A stretch of DNA of 64,000 bases. It comes from Pseudoalteromonas sp. EB27. GTDB lineage: Bacteria > Pseudomonadota > Gammaproteobacteria > Enterobacterales > Alteromonadaceae. Shown in pieces: positions 17,147-27,588 of the stretch; positions within the stretch are counted from its first letter, which is position 1; every line of letters begins with the position of its first letter. The notes below the pieces were generated by a model. The model did no database searches. It saw only the letters and a list, made by a program, of their open reading frames with translations, and was not told where the DNA came from. The position numbers were made by a program, and so were the translations under genes. The stretch covers positions 103,655 to 167,654 of the forward strand of contig NZ_MTQD01000013.1 in the NCBI RefSeq assembly GCF_001974875.1, read 5' to 3'.

Positions 17147-20100
17147 TAAAAAGTGCATTAGTCATTATATTTTTTAGCTGCGTGTTACTTTGTAATCACG
17201 CAAATGCAGTGCCTCCAAAAATCGAGGGCCGTTATATAGAGCTGCAAGATACATACACATCGCCTGTTTGGACAAAAGTAAATTTTCAACAGCAATATAT
17301 AACGCCTCCTGCTGTCTTTATGCTCTCAACAAACCAAGGTGGAAACCCTGCAATAATAAGAATACGTAATATAACCACAACTAGCTTTGAGGCCTTACCG
17401 CTTGAACCTTCAGGAGAAGATGGTGGACATATTAGTATGGGGGCGCACTATTTAGCTGTTGAGTATGGTGTGCATCAATTTCCAGACGGCACAATTATGG
17501 AAGTGGGCAGTACAGACTTATTGCTCGAATTACAGTATGGCTCTAAGTCTGGCTTTGCTCCACTGACACCTAAAGGCTATAAGTCTTTAACATTTGCTGA
17601 ACCGTTTACTCAAAGGCCAAACTTTTTCCATTCGTTACAAACACTCAATAGCATAGACAGCAATCCACCTTCTGAGGCATTAATTCCGTTTTTAACAGTT
17701 GCAGTAGAAAGTAATTCGCTATCTGCCAGCGGCGTTAATATTGCTTTAGAGGCATCTGAAACAGCACTTGGGCTCATAAAAAACGAAACTGTTGCTTACA
17801 TGGCAGTGGAGCCAGGAAGTAACCGCACATTTACTGACGATAATGGCGTTGAGGTATCGTGGGAAACTTTTTTCACAGGCTTTGAAATTGACGGTTGGAG
17901 CGATGGCTGTAATTACTTTAGTTTTACTAATAACTTTAGTGTGGCTCCTTTGGTGGTTGCAAGTAAAAACTCACGCCAAGAAGATGATGGCGGGTGGTTA
18001 CGCAGCTGTAACCTAAGAACTGACAGGCTAGGGCTTGTTGTTGACGAAGATCGTGATGGCGATAACGAGCGCCGTCACGTAAACGAGGAAGCATCAATAC
18101 TCGCCATGACCAGTACCTTTGTATTTAATGGTGATATTTTAGATTGTGATACGTTATTCCCAGGCGCTATTTCTACTTATAACAACGGTGAAGTACAGCT
18201 GGTGCAGGGGGTAGAAATAACCGATGGTAATGCGCAGTTTGTCACCACCACAAATTTAATTTCTACAGCGCTGACGAGCCCTCCTTTATGTAATGGTCAG
18301 GCGTGTGTTGCTGGTGGTTATAACTCTTTAGAGCCCAATCAAGCGGCGCAGGTGCCAACGGTTACAAACGATGGTAGTTCAACAGGACCCGTACCTACAT
18401 CTTTAGCTGGCGATTATTATTACGATGAGTTGCAGTTAAGTATGCTGGAAACAGAGTACAGGGTAACAGCGCCTACACGTATTTTTTTAAAAGACACAAC
18501 ATCACTTTTATCAACTTCATTTTTGAATATAGGTAAAACAAATATAGTAGTAGAAACTGGCGCATACTTGGCTATTTATGTGGATGGTGCGGTTGCTATT
18601 GCAGCCGATGCAAATATTGCGGGCTATATTGTTGCCACTGGTGAGGTAAGAATCGCGCAAAATGTAACGTATCAGGGCTCAATTACATCGGGTACACAAA
18701 TAATTACCGAAGGGAGCTCAACGTTTGACGCTCTACCAGTACCAGAAAGCATCCCTGGTTTTTGTGGAATTTATACACCAGAAACCCTAGATCATTATCG
18801 TTTAACAATCAGCGATAACAAAGGCCTAACGTGTGAAGCTAAAGAAATGACACTCACAGCCTGCGCTAATGACGCCTGCGATTTATTATTTGCAGAGCCC
18901 TCTAGTTTGAATCTTTCTCCAGATAATAGTGGTCAGCAAAGCTGGGTTACAGGGGAGAATATTAATTTTACAGGCTCAGCAGTTGTCGAATTTGCTAAAC
19001 GCACCACAGGCAGTGTTACATTTGGATATAACACTGCGGATCCTTCTGCACCGCTTCGTTGTTATATTGCAGGTAATAATGTTGGATTAAGCGGCTGTAA
19101 AGTTACGTTTTCTGATGCAGGGTTTATTTTTAATAACGAAACCGATGGTAATACTACAATTCCTACTCAGTTATCAGCAAAGCCTTCAAATACTGGATTT
19201 AATACAAAAGCGCTATCTATTCAAGCGGTAAAAACAAGTACTACAACAGGTGTATGCGAAGCCGCATTTCCCGCCGGTGGCGATGTAAGCTTAGATTTAT
19301 CGTACACATGCAGTGCTGGTGCAAGTTGCTCCGATACGGTTTCACTTAGTAATAACAATAATACCTTTGCGGTAGAGCAAGCCTCTAAATCATTCATACT
19401 TAACTTTGATAGTGAGTCTAAAGCCCCGATTGTTATAAATTATCCCGATGCAGGAAGGTTGAGCTTAAATGTAAAAACCAACTTAATTTTAGACCCACTA
19501 ACTAATTTATCAGTAAATTTAACGGGTAGCTCAAATGAATATGTTGTAAAGCCATTTGGATTAGCGATGGAAGTTGCAAGTGATGGCTATGCAGCAGATG
19601 CCAATGGGAGTTTATTTAGACTAACGGGCGAAGCATTTGATTTAAAAATGAATGCGGTGCAGTGGCAAACAGGGCAAGACACTAACAACGATGGTTTCCC
19701 AGACAACTACAGCAATATTACAAATAACACCATTGCTAAGCATTTTATTACAGAGCAACCGCTTGTAGAGCCATTACTAAAAGCGCCTACGCCAGGCACT
19801 CAAGGTACGCTTGAAGCGATGATTACATCATCTTTTAGTGATACAGGTAGTTTGAGTGAATCTATATCGCAATATAATTACGACCAAGTTGGCATAATTG
19901 ATTTAACCGCAGGCCTTCAAGATGCCGATTATTTTGGTGCCGGAGACGTAAAAGGAGAGCTGTACAACGTTGGTCGCTTTGCACCTTCGCAGTTTCAGGT
20001 AGTGGGGGTTCAAGCTGCCGCGCAATGCACGCAATACGGCAGTAATTTAACTTACCTTGATCAACCCTTTGAACTTAGCTTTACAGTACAAGCACAAAAT

Positions 20101-20883
20101 CAAAATGGTGAGCTAATGGCTAATTATAAAGAGGGCTTTGATAAATCGAGTGTAGACGTTAATGCCGAAAATAATGAAGTAGGTAACTATGTACCTGCAA
20201 CTAATTTTGCTAGCCGCTTAGTAAACCTAGGAAATAACAACTGGGGAGATACAAACGATGGCCAATGGCAAATGAGCCAACTCAACACGACACTTAAAAG
20301 ATTCGGTGTAGGACAAGCAGACGGACCGTTCGCTATGGTGAGCTTAATGGCAACGCTTTCTGACATAGAAGGGGCAACACTCATTGATGCAAATGATAAA
20401 CCTAATACACAAACAGCATGCTCGGGTGGTTGTAATAGCGTGCGACTAAATGCATTACCAATAGAGTTTAGATTTGGACGCTTAGTACTTGGTAATAACG
20501 CAGGCTCCGATCTCGACCCTTTACTTATTCCTATGCAGGCTCAGTATTACAACGGCAGTGGATTTGTAAATAACGCTGAAGATAATTGTAGTGTATTTGA
20601 TCATACCCAAATCACTCAAATAGCACCTAGCAGCCCACAATTAACCTATAAATACGGAAATGATGCATCTGGCCAGCTAGAGGCGGGAGTGTATCCGGCA
20701 GATAACGGTATTTATGCACAGCCAAATGGTTTGGGTGAATTTACCTTAGAATATAATACTTATGATTGGTTAAAGTGGGATTGGCAGGGCGATGGAACAC
20801 AGCTTGATCCTCGTACTATTTTACAATTTGGACGCTTTAGAGGAAATGATCGGGTTATTTACTGGCGTGAAACACGCGAATAG
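17143..20883 (+). CDS. mshQ: MshQ: large secreted MSHA adhesin-like protein
   Basis: This 1246-residue protein has a signal peptide (ALVIIFFSCVLLCNHANA) and closes the pilus operon, the usual place of MshQ. The N-terminal 220 residues repeat a beta-sandwich-like pattern (FQQQYITPPAVFMLS, FTQRPNFFHSLQ, NFSVAPLVVASKNSR) reminiscent of H-type lectin modules; that likeness is tentative. A middle region (about 430-530) resembles a polymer-like beta-helix (ISTAFL-type strands ending in IAGYIVATGEVRIAQNV). The C-terminal half matches the large MshQ-type domain, with YVVKPFGLAMEV and a final WLKWDWQGDG motif followed by ARTILQFGRFRG-like text (RTILQFGRFRGND). Many paired cysteines suggest a periplasm-folded, tip-exposed protein, probably an adhesin. 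No anchor is seen. Confidence 0.87.
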   Translation: MIKSALVIIFFSCVLLCNHANAVPPKIEGRYIELQDTYTSPVWTKVNFQQQYITPPAVFMLSTNQGGNPAIIRIRNITTTSFEALPLEPSGEDGGHISMGAHYLAVEYGVHQFPDGTIMEVGSTDLLLELQYGSKSGFAPLTPKGYKSLTFAEPFTQRPNFFHSLQTLNSIDSNPPSEALIPFLTVAVESNSLSASGVNIALEASETALGLIKNETVAYMAVEPGSNRTFTDDNGVEVSWETFFTGFEIDGWSDGCNYFSFTNNFSVAPLVVASKNSRQEDDGGWLRSCNLRTDRLGLVVDEDRDGDNERRHVNEEASILAMTSTFVFNGDILDCDTLFPGAISTYNNGEVQLVQGVEITDGNAQFVTTTNLISTALTSPPLCNGQACVAGGYNSLEPNQAAQVPTVTNDGSSTGPVPTSLAGDYYYDELQLSMLETEYRVTAPTRIFLKDTTSLLSTSFLNIGKTNIVVETGAYLAIYVDGAVAIAADANIAGYIVATGEVRIAQNVTYQGSITSGTQIITEGSSTFDALPVPESIPGFCGIYTPETLDHYRLTISDNKGLTCEAKEMTLTACANDACDLLFAEPSSLNLSPDNSGQQSWVTGENINFTGSAVVEFAKRTTGSVTFGYNTADPSAPLRCYIAGNNVGLSGCKVTFSDAGFIFNNETDGNTTIPTQLSAKPSNTGFNTKALSIQAVKTSTTTGVCEAAFPAGGDVSLDLSYTCSAGASCSDTVSLSNNNNTFAVEQASKSFILNFDSESKAPIVINYPDAGRLSLNVKTNLILDPLTNLSVNLTGSSNEYVVKPFGLAMEVASDGYAADANGSLFRLTGEAFDLKMNAVQWQTGQDTNNDGFPDNYSNITNNTIAKHFITEQPLVEPLLKAPTPGTQGTLEAMITSSFSDTGSLSESISQYNYDQVGIIDLTAGLQDADYFGAGDVKGELYNVGRFAPSQFQVVGVQAAAQCTQYGSNLTYLDQPFELSFTVQAQNQNGELMANYKEGFDKSSVDVNAENNEVGNYVPATNFASRLVNLGNNNWGDTNDGQWQMSQLNTTLKRFGVGQADGPFAMVSLMATLSDIEGATLIDANDKPNTQTACSGGCNSVRLNALPIEFRFGRLVLGNNAGSDLDPLLIPMQAQYYNGSGFVNNAEDNCSVFDHTQITQIAPSSPQLTYKYGNDASGQLEAGVYPADNGIYAQPNGLGEFTLEYNTYDWLKWDWQGDGTQLDPRTILQFGRFRGNDRVIYWRETRE

Positions 20884-21004
20884 TTGTAAACTAATATAAT
20901 AATTGAACAAAGCTTGTGTTTTGTGCTGCAAGTACATAGCATAAGGCTTTAATTATAAAAAATAATAACGACCAAATAATTGCCGCTTTTTGGGACTGGA
21001 ATAT

Positions 21005-23053
21005 ATGCGAATTACTCCTTTATCTCTGTTAATTTCAGCTAGTTTGTTAGCTAGTAGTGCATTTGCACAAGACACAGCTACAGTGACTGGAATTGACTCA
21101 GAGATTAGTGTTAAACAGACAGAATACGATAACTCGACAAGAATACTTGAAAAACATCTTAAAGAAGAAAGTCAGTTACAAAATCAATTAGAGCTACTTC
21201 GTTCTCGTTCTACAGAGCTAGATAAAGAAAAAAACCAAGCGCTCGATGCGATGAACGAAATGTACCGTCGTTTAATTGATGATCCCACTATTAATATTAG
21301 TGCGGCTCAATCACGCTATCAAAAAGCGGTGATTGATCATAAGCAAAATAAAGATGATATTTCTATGCAGTTGGCGGCAATTGCATCCCACCGTAAAGAC
21401 ATAGAACAGATTCGTGTTGCTAAGCATACGCTTTTAAATACATTAGAAAGTTTAAAAGAGCAGTTAACTACAGCCCGCGTGGAGCGTTTACGTAACGAGT
21501 TTACACGTGAAGGTACGCTTGAGGTTAACCATACTATTAACTGTAAGCGAACAGAAACGCTAGCAGCGTGTGAGCAACGCGGTCAGCAAATGGGTCTACA
21601 AAAAGCAACTAAACGCTTTGTTGATCAAATTTTTGCAAACTTAACAGAAGAGCGCATTGTTGAGCCAAAACGTAATTTGGCGGGCGCTCAAGTACAAATA
21701 TTAAGTAGCCATGTAGTTAACAGTGCATTTAGCGGCCAAGGTAATTACAACGTTAACTTAAGCGTAACTATGCGTGGCGAAGTTAATAGCAGCCGTTTAT
21801 GTAGCTTATTAAGCATAGATAACCGCTATTGTTCTGAGTATGGCACGCCGCTTACGGCTGCTTATCAACCAGCGTATAACAATACATTTACTGATAGTCA
21901 GTTAACATTCAGTAATAGCGCGGATAATAGCAACACGGTTTCGGTTTCTCGTTTAAATGAGCAGCCAATACGTGATTATTCAGTTAAACCTGCATCGGTA
22001 AAAAAAGATTACCCTTCTATCCTTAATAAGAAGAAGGATCAATCAGTAGAGCTGACATTACGATCAAACGTATACGATGATGAAGTGTTTATCGATGGTG
22101 TAAGCTTTGGCTCAACACGCTTGATTACACGTTTACCGCCGGGCATTCATAACATTGAAATACGTAAACTTGGTTATAAACCTTATCAAGCACGTGTTGA
22201 TTTGAATAAAGCGCAAACAATTAATGCAAATTTAGTAAAAAAGCCTAAGTCGATTGCTGCACCGACCTATACTCGAGAGCAACCAGAAGTAACAACACGC
22301 CAGGTTAGTGAAAACGTTAATGTATTAAATGCAAACGTTGAAACGCCGGTTGTCGTTATTCCTGCAGGCAAATTTAAAATGGGCGATATCAACGGCAATG
22401 GTTTAGCTAATGAACGTCCAGTAATTGAAAAAGTAATAGCGAATTCTTTCGCTATGCAAAGTAAAGAAGTAACCGTGGGTGCCTACGAAAAGTTTGTAGC
22501 AAATACAGGTTATAAAACTCAAGCGGAAAAAAATAAAGGGTGTGCGTATTATTTAAATGGCGAACCAGTATGGGAAGCAAATTTAAATTGGCGTAATCCT
22601 GGTTTTGAGCAAGGTAGTGACTTTCCTGCTGTATGTTTAACTTATAACGATGCAAAAGCTTACGCTGAGTGGTTATCGGGTCAAACAGGACAGCAATTTC
22701 GTTTACCTAACGAAGTTGAGTGGGAATACGCAGCACGCGCAGGAACCGAAACAGAATACCCTTGGGGTAACGAAATTGGTAAAAACCTAGCTAACTGTGG
22801 TTGGTGTGGTAGTGAATGGTCAAACAGACGTGCATCACCAGTAGGTTCTTTTTCTCCAAATGCATTTGGATTATACGATACCGTAGGCAATGTATGGGAA
22901 TGGACCGATAAAGAATCAGGTGAGTCTGATGTAGCAGTAAGAGGCGGAGCGTGGAACTTTGCACCAAGCCTTGCTCGCGCATCTACGCGTTTAATTTTAG
23001 CGCCTGATTTTAGATCTAACTACATTGGTTTTCGCTTAGTTCGCGAACGATAA
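21005..23053 (+). CDS. Secreted coiled-coil / PEGA / SUMF1-fold protein
   Basis: I start at the ATG at 21005 (MRITPLSLLISASLLASSAFA), a clean signal peptide with GGGACTGGA just upstream; a TTG at 20990 would add five residues. The domains in order are a charged coiled coil (about 25-160), a domain of unknown fold (about 160-330), and a PEGA domain (about 345-405; DEVFIDGVSFGSTRL, LPPGIHNIEIRKLGYKPY). Last comes a formylglycine-generating-enzyme-like (SUMF1/FGE) domain from about 450 to the end (PAGKFKMGD, FRLPNEVEWEYAARAG, GNVWEWT, IGFRLVRER). The segment RGGAWNFAPSLARASTR lacks the Cys residues of true FGEs, so it is probably a binding domain and not an oxidase. It lies between mshQ and mreB with its own terminator. 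Its role is unknown; it may act at the cell wall or envelope. Confidence 0.85.
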   Translation: MRITPLSLLISASLLASSAFAQDTATVTGIDSEISVKQTEYDNSTRILEKHLKEESQLQNQLELLRSRSTELDKEKNQALDAMNEMYRRLIDDPTINISAAQSRYQKAVIDHKQNKDDISMQLAAIASHRKDIEQIRVAKHTLLNTLESLKEQLTTARVERLRNEFTREGTLEVNHTINCKRTETLAACEQRGQQMGLQKATKRFVDQIFANLTEERIVEPKRNLAGAQVQILSSHVVNSAFSGQGNYNVNLSVTMRGEVNSSRLCSLLSIDNRYCSEYGTPLTAAYQPAYNNTFTDSQLTFSNSADNSNTVSVSRLNEQPIRDYSVKPASVKKDYPSILNKKKDQSVELTLRSNVYDDEVFIDGVSFGSTRLITRLPPGIHNIEIRKLGYKPYQARVDLNKAQTINANLVKKPKSIAAPTYTREQPEVTTRQVSENVNVLNANVETPVVVIPAGKFKMGDINGNGLANERPVIEKVIANSFAMQSKEVTVGAYEKFVANTGYKTQAEKNKGCAYYLNGEPVWEANLNWRNPGFEQGSDFPAVCLTYNDAKAYAEWLSGQTGQQFRLPNEVEWEYAARAGTETEYPWGNEIGKNLANCGWCGSEWSNRRASPVGSFSPNAFGLYDTVGNVWEWTDKESGESDVAVRGGAWNFAPSLARASTRLILAPDFRSNYIGFRLVRER

Positions 23054-23062
23054 AATTCAATT

Positions 23063-23086
23063 AAGGAAGCTTTGCTTCCTTTTTTC
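23063..23086 (+). terminator. Rho-independent terminator after the SUMF1-fold gene
   Basis: Stem AAGGAAGC (23063-23070), 3-nt loop, GCTTCCTT (23074-23081), then a run of T to 23085. It sits 10 bp after the stop and separates the msh/SUMF1 block from the mre operon. Confidence 0.85.
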
Positions 23087-23127
23087 ATAAATTCACAAAG
23101 GCGCTGCGCTTTATATTGCTCATACAG

Positions 23128-24230
<1,103 letters not shown>

Positions 24231-24231
<1 letters not shown>

Positions 24232-25073
24232 TGAAATTAATGTTTGGACGCACAGTCTCTTTGCAACTGCGACTTTTTGTCGCAGTGCTTTTGAGTATCG
24301 TACTCATAGTTGGAGACAGATATACGCAAGGTGGTACCGTTGTTCGTACCAGCCTAAATACTTTAGTTAGCCCACTCATTTATGTTGCCAACTTACCCTA
24401 CGAATTATTTAGCTTAAGTGCTAAAAGTCTACACACGCGGGATCAACTTCTTACTGAAAACGAAGCGCTGAAAAAAAAGCAAATGCTACAAAGCGAGCAA
24501 CTTCAGCAGTATCAATTTCTAGCCAGAGAAAACCAAAAACTACGCGCCTTATTAGGCTCATCAGCAAAGCAACCAAATCGTAAAATTATTGCTCAAGTAC
24601 TTTCTGTACATTCAAATCCATATAGTCATCAGGTTGTTATTAATCGTGGTACTACTGATGGGCTCAGTGAAGGCCAAGCTGTAATTGATGAGATGGGTGT
24701 AGTAGGGCAACTTACAAAAGTTGGCTCAACTACTTCACGCGTACTACTAATGACCGACACCACACACGCAACACCTGTACGTATACTTCGAAACGATGTA
24801 CGAACAGTAGTTGAAGGCATAGGTAAAATTAATGTAGTTAAGCTCTCGCACGTTCCACACAGTTTAGATGTGCGAATTGGCGATGTACTTGTTACATCAG
24901 GTTTAGGTGGCACATTTCCTGAAGGATACCCTGTGGCTGTAGTAACCGAAATAAATCGTGATGAAGGCCGCCCGTTTGCACAAGTTTTTGCAGAGCCAAT
25001 TGCACAGTTAGATCGCATTCGTTTGCTGGTTATTTTATGGCGTAATCAACAGGAGCAAATCAGCGATGATTAA
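24231..25073 (+). CDS. mreC: Rod shape-determining protein MreC
   Basis: This 280-residue bitopic protein has a short cytoplasmic N-terminus, a membrane helix at about 13-30 (LFVAVLLSIVLIVGD), and a periplasmic coiled coil at about 65-105 (LLTENEALKKKQMLQSEQLQ). Two beta-barrel domains follow, with VINRGTTDGLSEGQAVI and DVLVTSGLGGTFPEGYPV typical of MreC. It scaffolds PBP2 activation in the elongasome. It overlaps mreD by 8 bp. Confidence 0.97.
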
Positions 25074-25545
25074 CCGTTATTCATTGTTAATTGCGCTAAG
25101 CATCTTTTTTGCGTTAATAATGGCACTAATGCCACTGCCATTTTCATTTGAACCATTTAGGCCTGATTGGGTTTTACTTGTACTTATGTATTGGTCATTG
25201 GCAGTACCGCATCGTTTAAATATTGGTACTGCATGGGTTGTTGGTTTATTAATAGATTTAGCATCTGGCTCACCACTAGGTGTGAACTCGCTTACATTCT
25301 CAGTATGTATATTTATAACCGCAAGTAACTTTCAAAAAATTCGTAACTTTTCGCTTTGGCAACAAAGCTTATTAGTTGGTTTATTTTTAGCGCTGTACCA
25401 TTTAATGCAATTTTGGCTAAATCATTTTTTGTTAGATGTTTACTTTAATCCACAGTATTTATGGCCAGTAGCAACCGGAATGGTTAGCTGGTTTTGGGTC
25501 TTTTTACTGCTTCGTAAATATCGCAGACATTTTAGGATCAGGTAA
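25066..25545 (+). CDS. mreD: Rod shape-determining protein MreD
   Basis: This 159-residue integral membrane protein has five or six predicted helices. The family pattern is visible: FRPDWVLLVLMYWSLAVPHR near the N-terminus and WVVGLLIDLASGSPLGVNSL in the middle. It works with MreC in the elongasome. It overlaps mreC by 8 bp and its stop joins the maf start as TAATG. Confidence 0.96.
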   Translation: MINRYSLLIALSIFFALIMALMPLPFSFEPFRPDWVLLVLMYWSLAVPHRLNIGTAWVVGLLIDLASGSPLGVNSLTFSVCIFITASNFQKIRNFSLWQQSLLVGLFLALYHLMQFWLNHFLLDVYFNPQYLWPVATGMVSWFWVFLLLRKYRRHFRIR

Positions 25546-26114
25546 TGACTACCTCAATATATTTGGCATCAGCCTCTCCCCGCCGTAAAGAGTTATTAAG
25601 CCAATTAGGTGTCGAATTTACACAGTTTAGTGTTGATGCAGATGAAAGCCCACTTCCAAACGAGCAACCTGGAGCTCTTGTTGAGCGTTTAGCGCGCTTA
25701 AAAGCACAAAGCGGTGTTGAGCTTGGATATACTGATCGTCCTGTGCTTGGTAGTGATACCGTGGTTGTTATCGACAACGAATCACTGGGTAAACCTCGTG
25801 ATAAAAACGATTTTACAAACACATTAAAACGCCTGTCAGGTAATACACATCAAGTTCTCACCGCTGTTGCACTTGCGACGCAAAATGATGTAATTAGCTG
25901 TGTTGTAAGCACTGATGTTACTTTTAAAGCCCTAACAGATGAAGAAATTAATGCCTACTGGGAGACAGGAGAGCCACAAGATAAAGCCGGTGGCTATGGC
26001 ATTCAAGGCTTAGGCGGGCGTTTTGTTACCCACATTGCAGGTAGCTATTTTTCCGTTGTAGGCTTACCTTTATATGAGACCGAACAATTATTAAAAACAT
26101 TCTTAAGAAGGTAA
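25545..26114 (+). CDS. maf: Maf-family nucleoside triphosphate pyrophosphatase (YhdE type)
   Basis: The 189-residue protein starts IYLASASPRRKELLSQLG, the Maf nucleotide-binding loop. It also has the catalytic-base motif GSDTVVVID, GKPRDKNDF, and KAGGYGIQGLGGRF near the C-terminus. The YhdE subfamily hydrolyses dTTP and UTP, including modified bases, to monophosphates. The location between mreD and rng is the one yhdE has in E. coli and relatives, which favours YhdE over the YceF paralogue. Confidence 0.95.
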   Translation: MTTSIYLASASPRRKELLSQLGVEFTQFSVDADESPLPNEQPGALVERLARLKAQSGVELGYTDRPVLGSDTVVVIDNESLGKPRDKNDFTNTLKRLSGNTHQVLTAVALATQNDVISCVVSTDVTFKALTDEEINAYWETGEPQDKAGGYGIQGLGGRFVTHIAGSYFSVVGLPLYETEQLLKTFLRR

Positions 26115-26115
26115 C

Positions 26116-27588
26116 ATGAGTACAGAATTACTGATCAATGTCACACCGAGCGAAAGCCGTGTTGCCCTAATAGAAAACGGTGTACTGCAAGAAATACAGC
26201 TAGAGCGAATTGGTAATCTAGGTATTGTAGGCAATATTTACCTAGGAAAAATAAGTCGTGTACTTCCGGGTATGCAGGCTGCTTTTGTTGATATCGGCCT
26301 TGAAAAAGCGGCGTTTTTGCATGCATCCGATATTGTAAATAGTGCCTCCATTGTTGAAGGTGTAGACGACGTACCAATAAAAAAAGTACAAGATATTAGA
26401 GAGTTAGTTCGTCAAGGCCAGTACATTATGGTGCAAGTGGTAAAAGATCCGCTAGGCACTAAAGGCGCAAGACTTACCACTGATATTACCATTCCTTCTC
26501 GTTATTTAGTGTTTATGCCAGATGCGACCCACGTAGGGGTTAGTCAGCGTATTGAAACTGAAGAAGAGCGCTCACGCCTTAAAAAAATAGTCGCAGAATA
26601 TGGCGATGAAAATGGCAGTTTTATTGTTCGCACAGCAGCCGAGGGCGCTAGCGAAGCAGAATTACGACACGATGCCGGTTTTTTAAGAAAACTATGGGAA
26701 AAAATTACAGCTCGTCGCAAAAAAACCAGTAAAGCCAGTATTCTACATGAAGACTTAACGCTTGCCTTTAGAACCCTACGTGACTACGTAGGCGAAGATA
26801 TGGAGCGCATTCGCGTTGACTCTAAACTTACTCATGAAGAGCTAAAGTTATTTACTGAAGAGTTTGTTCCACAACTGTCTCAAGTACTCGAATACTACCC
26901 AGGTGAGCGACCTATATTTGATTTGTTTGACGTTGAAAACGAAATTCAAAAAGCACTACATCGTAAAGTTACGCTAAAATCCGGTGGTTATATAATTATT
27001 GATCAAACAGAAGCAATGACGACTGTTGATGTTAATACTGGTGCATTTGTAGGACATCGTAACCTAGAAGAAACGATTTTTAATACCAACGTAGAAGCAA
27101 CCTCTGCAATTGCGCGCCAGCTTAGGCTGCGTAATTTAGGCGGTATTATCATTATCGACTTTATCGATATGGTAAGTGAGGATCATAAGCGCCGAGTATT
27201 ACATTCACTTGAATCGGCACTCGCAAAAGATCGCACTAAAACAAATATTAATGGGCTTTCAGCGCTTGGGCTTGTTGAAATGACGCGTAAACGTACACGC
27301 GAAAGCTTAGAGCATATTTTATGTGATGTATGTCCTGCGTGTTCTGGTCGTGGTTCGCAAAAAACAGTTGAAACGGTTTGCTACGAAATACTACGTGAAA
27401 TAGTGCGTGTTAACCGAGCATACGCTGCCGATAAGTTTATGGTATATGCAGCGCCTGCTGTGAGCGAAGCCCTACTAAACGATGAGTATCATAACCTTGC
27501 CGAGCTTGAACTATTTATTGGTAAGCAAGTCAATATTCAAACAGAGAGCTTATACAGCCAAGAACAGTTTGATGTGGTAATGATGTAA
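26116..27588 (+). CDS. rng: Ribonuclease G
   Basis: This 490-residue endoribonuclease is of RNase E/G type and close to the E. coli RNase G length of 489. The N-terminal S1 domain (about 35-125) follows the start MSTELLINVTPSESRVALIENG. The catalytic DNase-I-like region contains VDVNTGAF and IIIDFIDM with the metal-binding aspartates, and the zinc-link CDVCPACSGRG holds the cysteines. It lacks the long C-terminal scaffold of RNase E. It processes the 16S rRNA 5' end and some mRNAs. It sits 1 bp after maf and overlaps yhdP by one base (TAATG). Confidence 0.97.
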   Translation: MSTELLINVTPSESRVALIENGVLQEIQLERIGNLGIVGNIYLGKISRVLPGMQAAFVDIGLEKAAFLHASDIVNSASIVEGVDDVPIKKVQDIRELVRQGQYIMVQVVKDPLGTKGARLTTDITIPSRYLVFMPDATHVGVSQRIETEEERSRLKKIVAEYGDENGSFIVRTAAEGASEAELRHDAGFLRKLWEKITARRKKTSKASILHEDLTLAFRTLRDYVGEDMERIRVDSKLTHEELKLFTEEFVPQLSQVLEYYPGERPIFDLFDVENEIQKALHRKVTLKSGGYIIIDQTEAMTTVDVNTGAFVGHRNLEETIFNTNVEATSAIARQLRLRNLGGIIIIDFIDMVSEDHKRRVLHSLESALAKDRTKTNINGLSALGLVEMTRKRTRESLEHILCDVCPACSGRGSQKTVETVCYEILREIVRVNRAYAADKFMVYAAPAVSEALLNDEYHNLAELELFIGKQVNIQTESLYSQEQFDVVMM

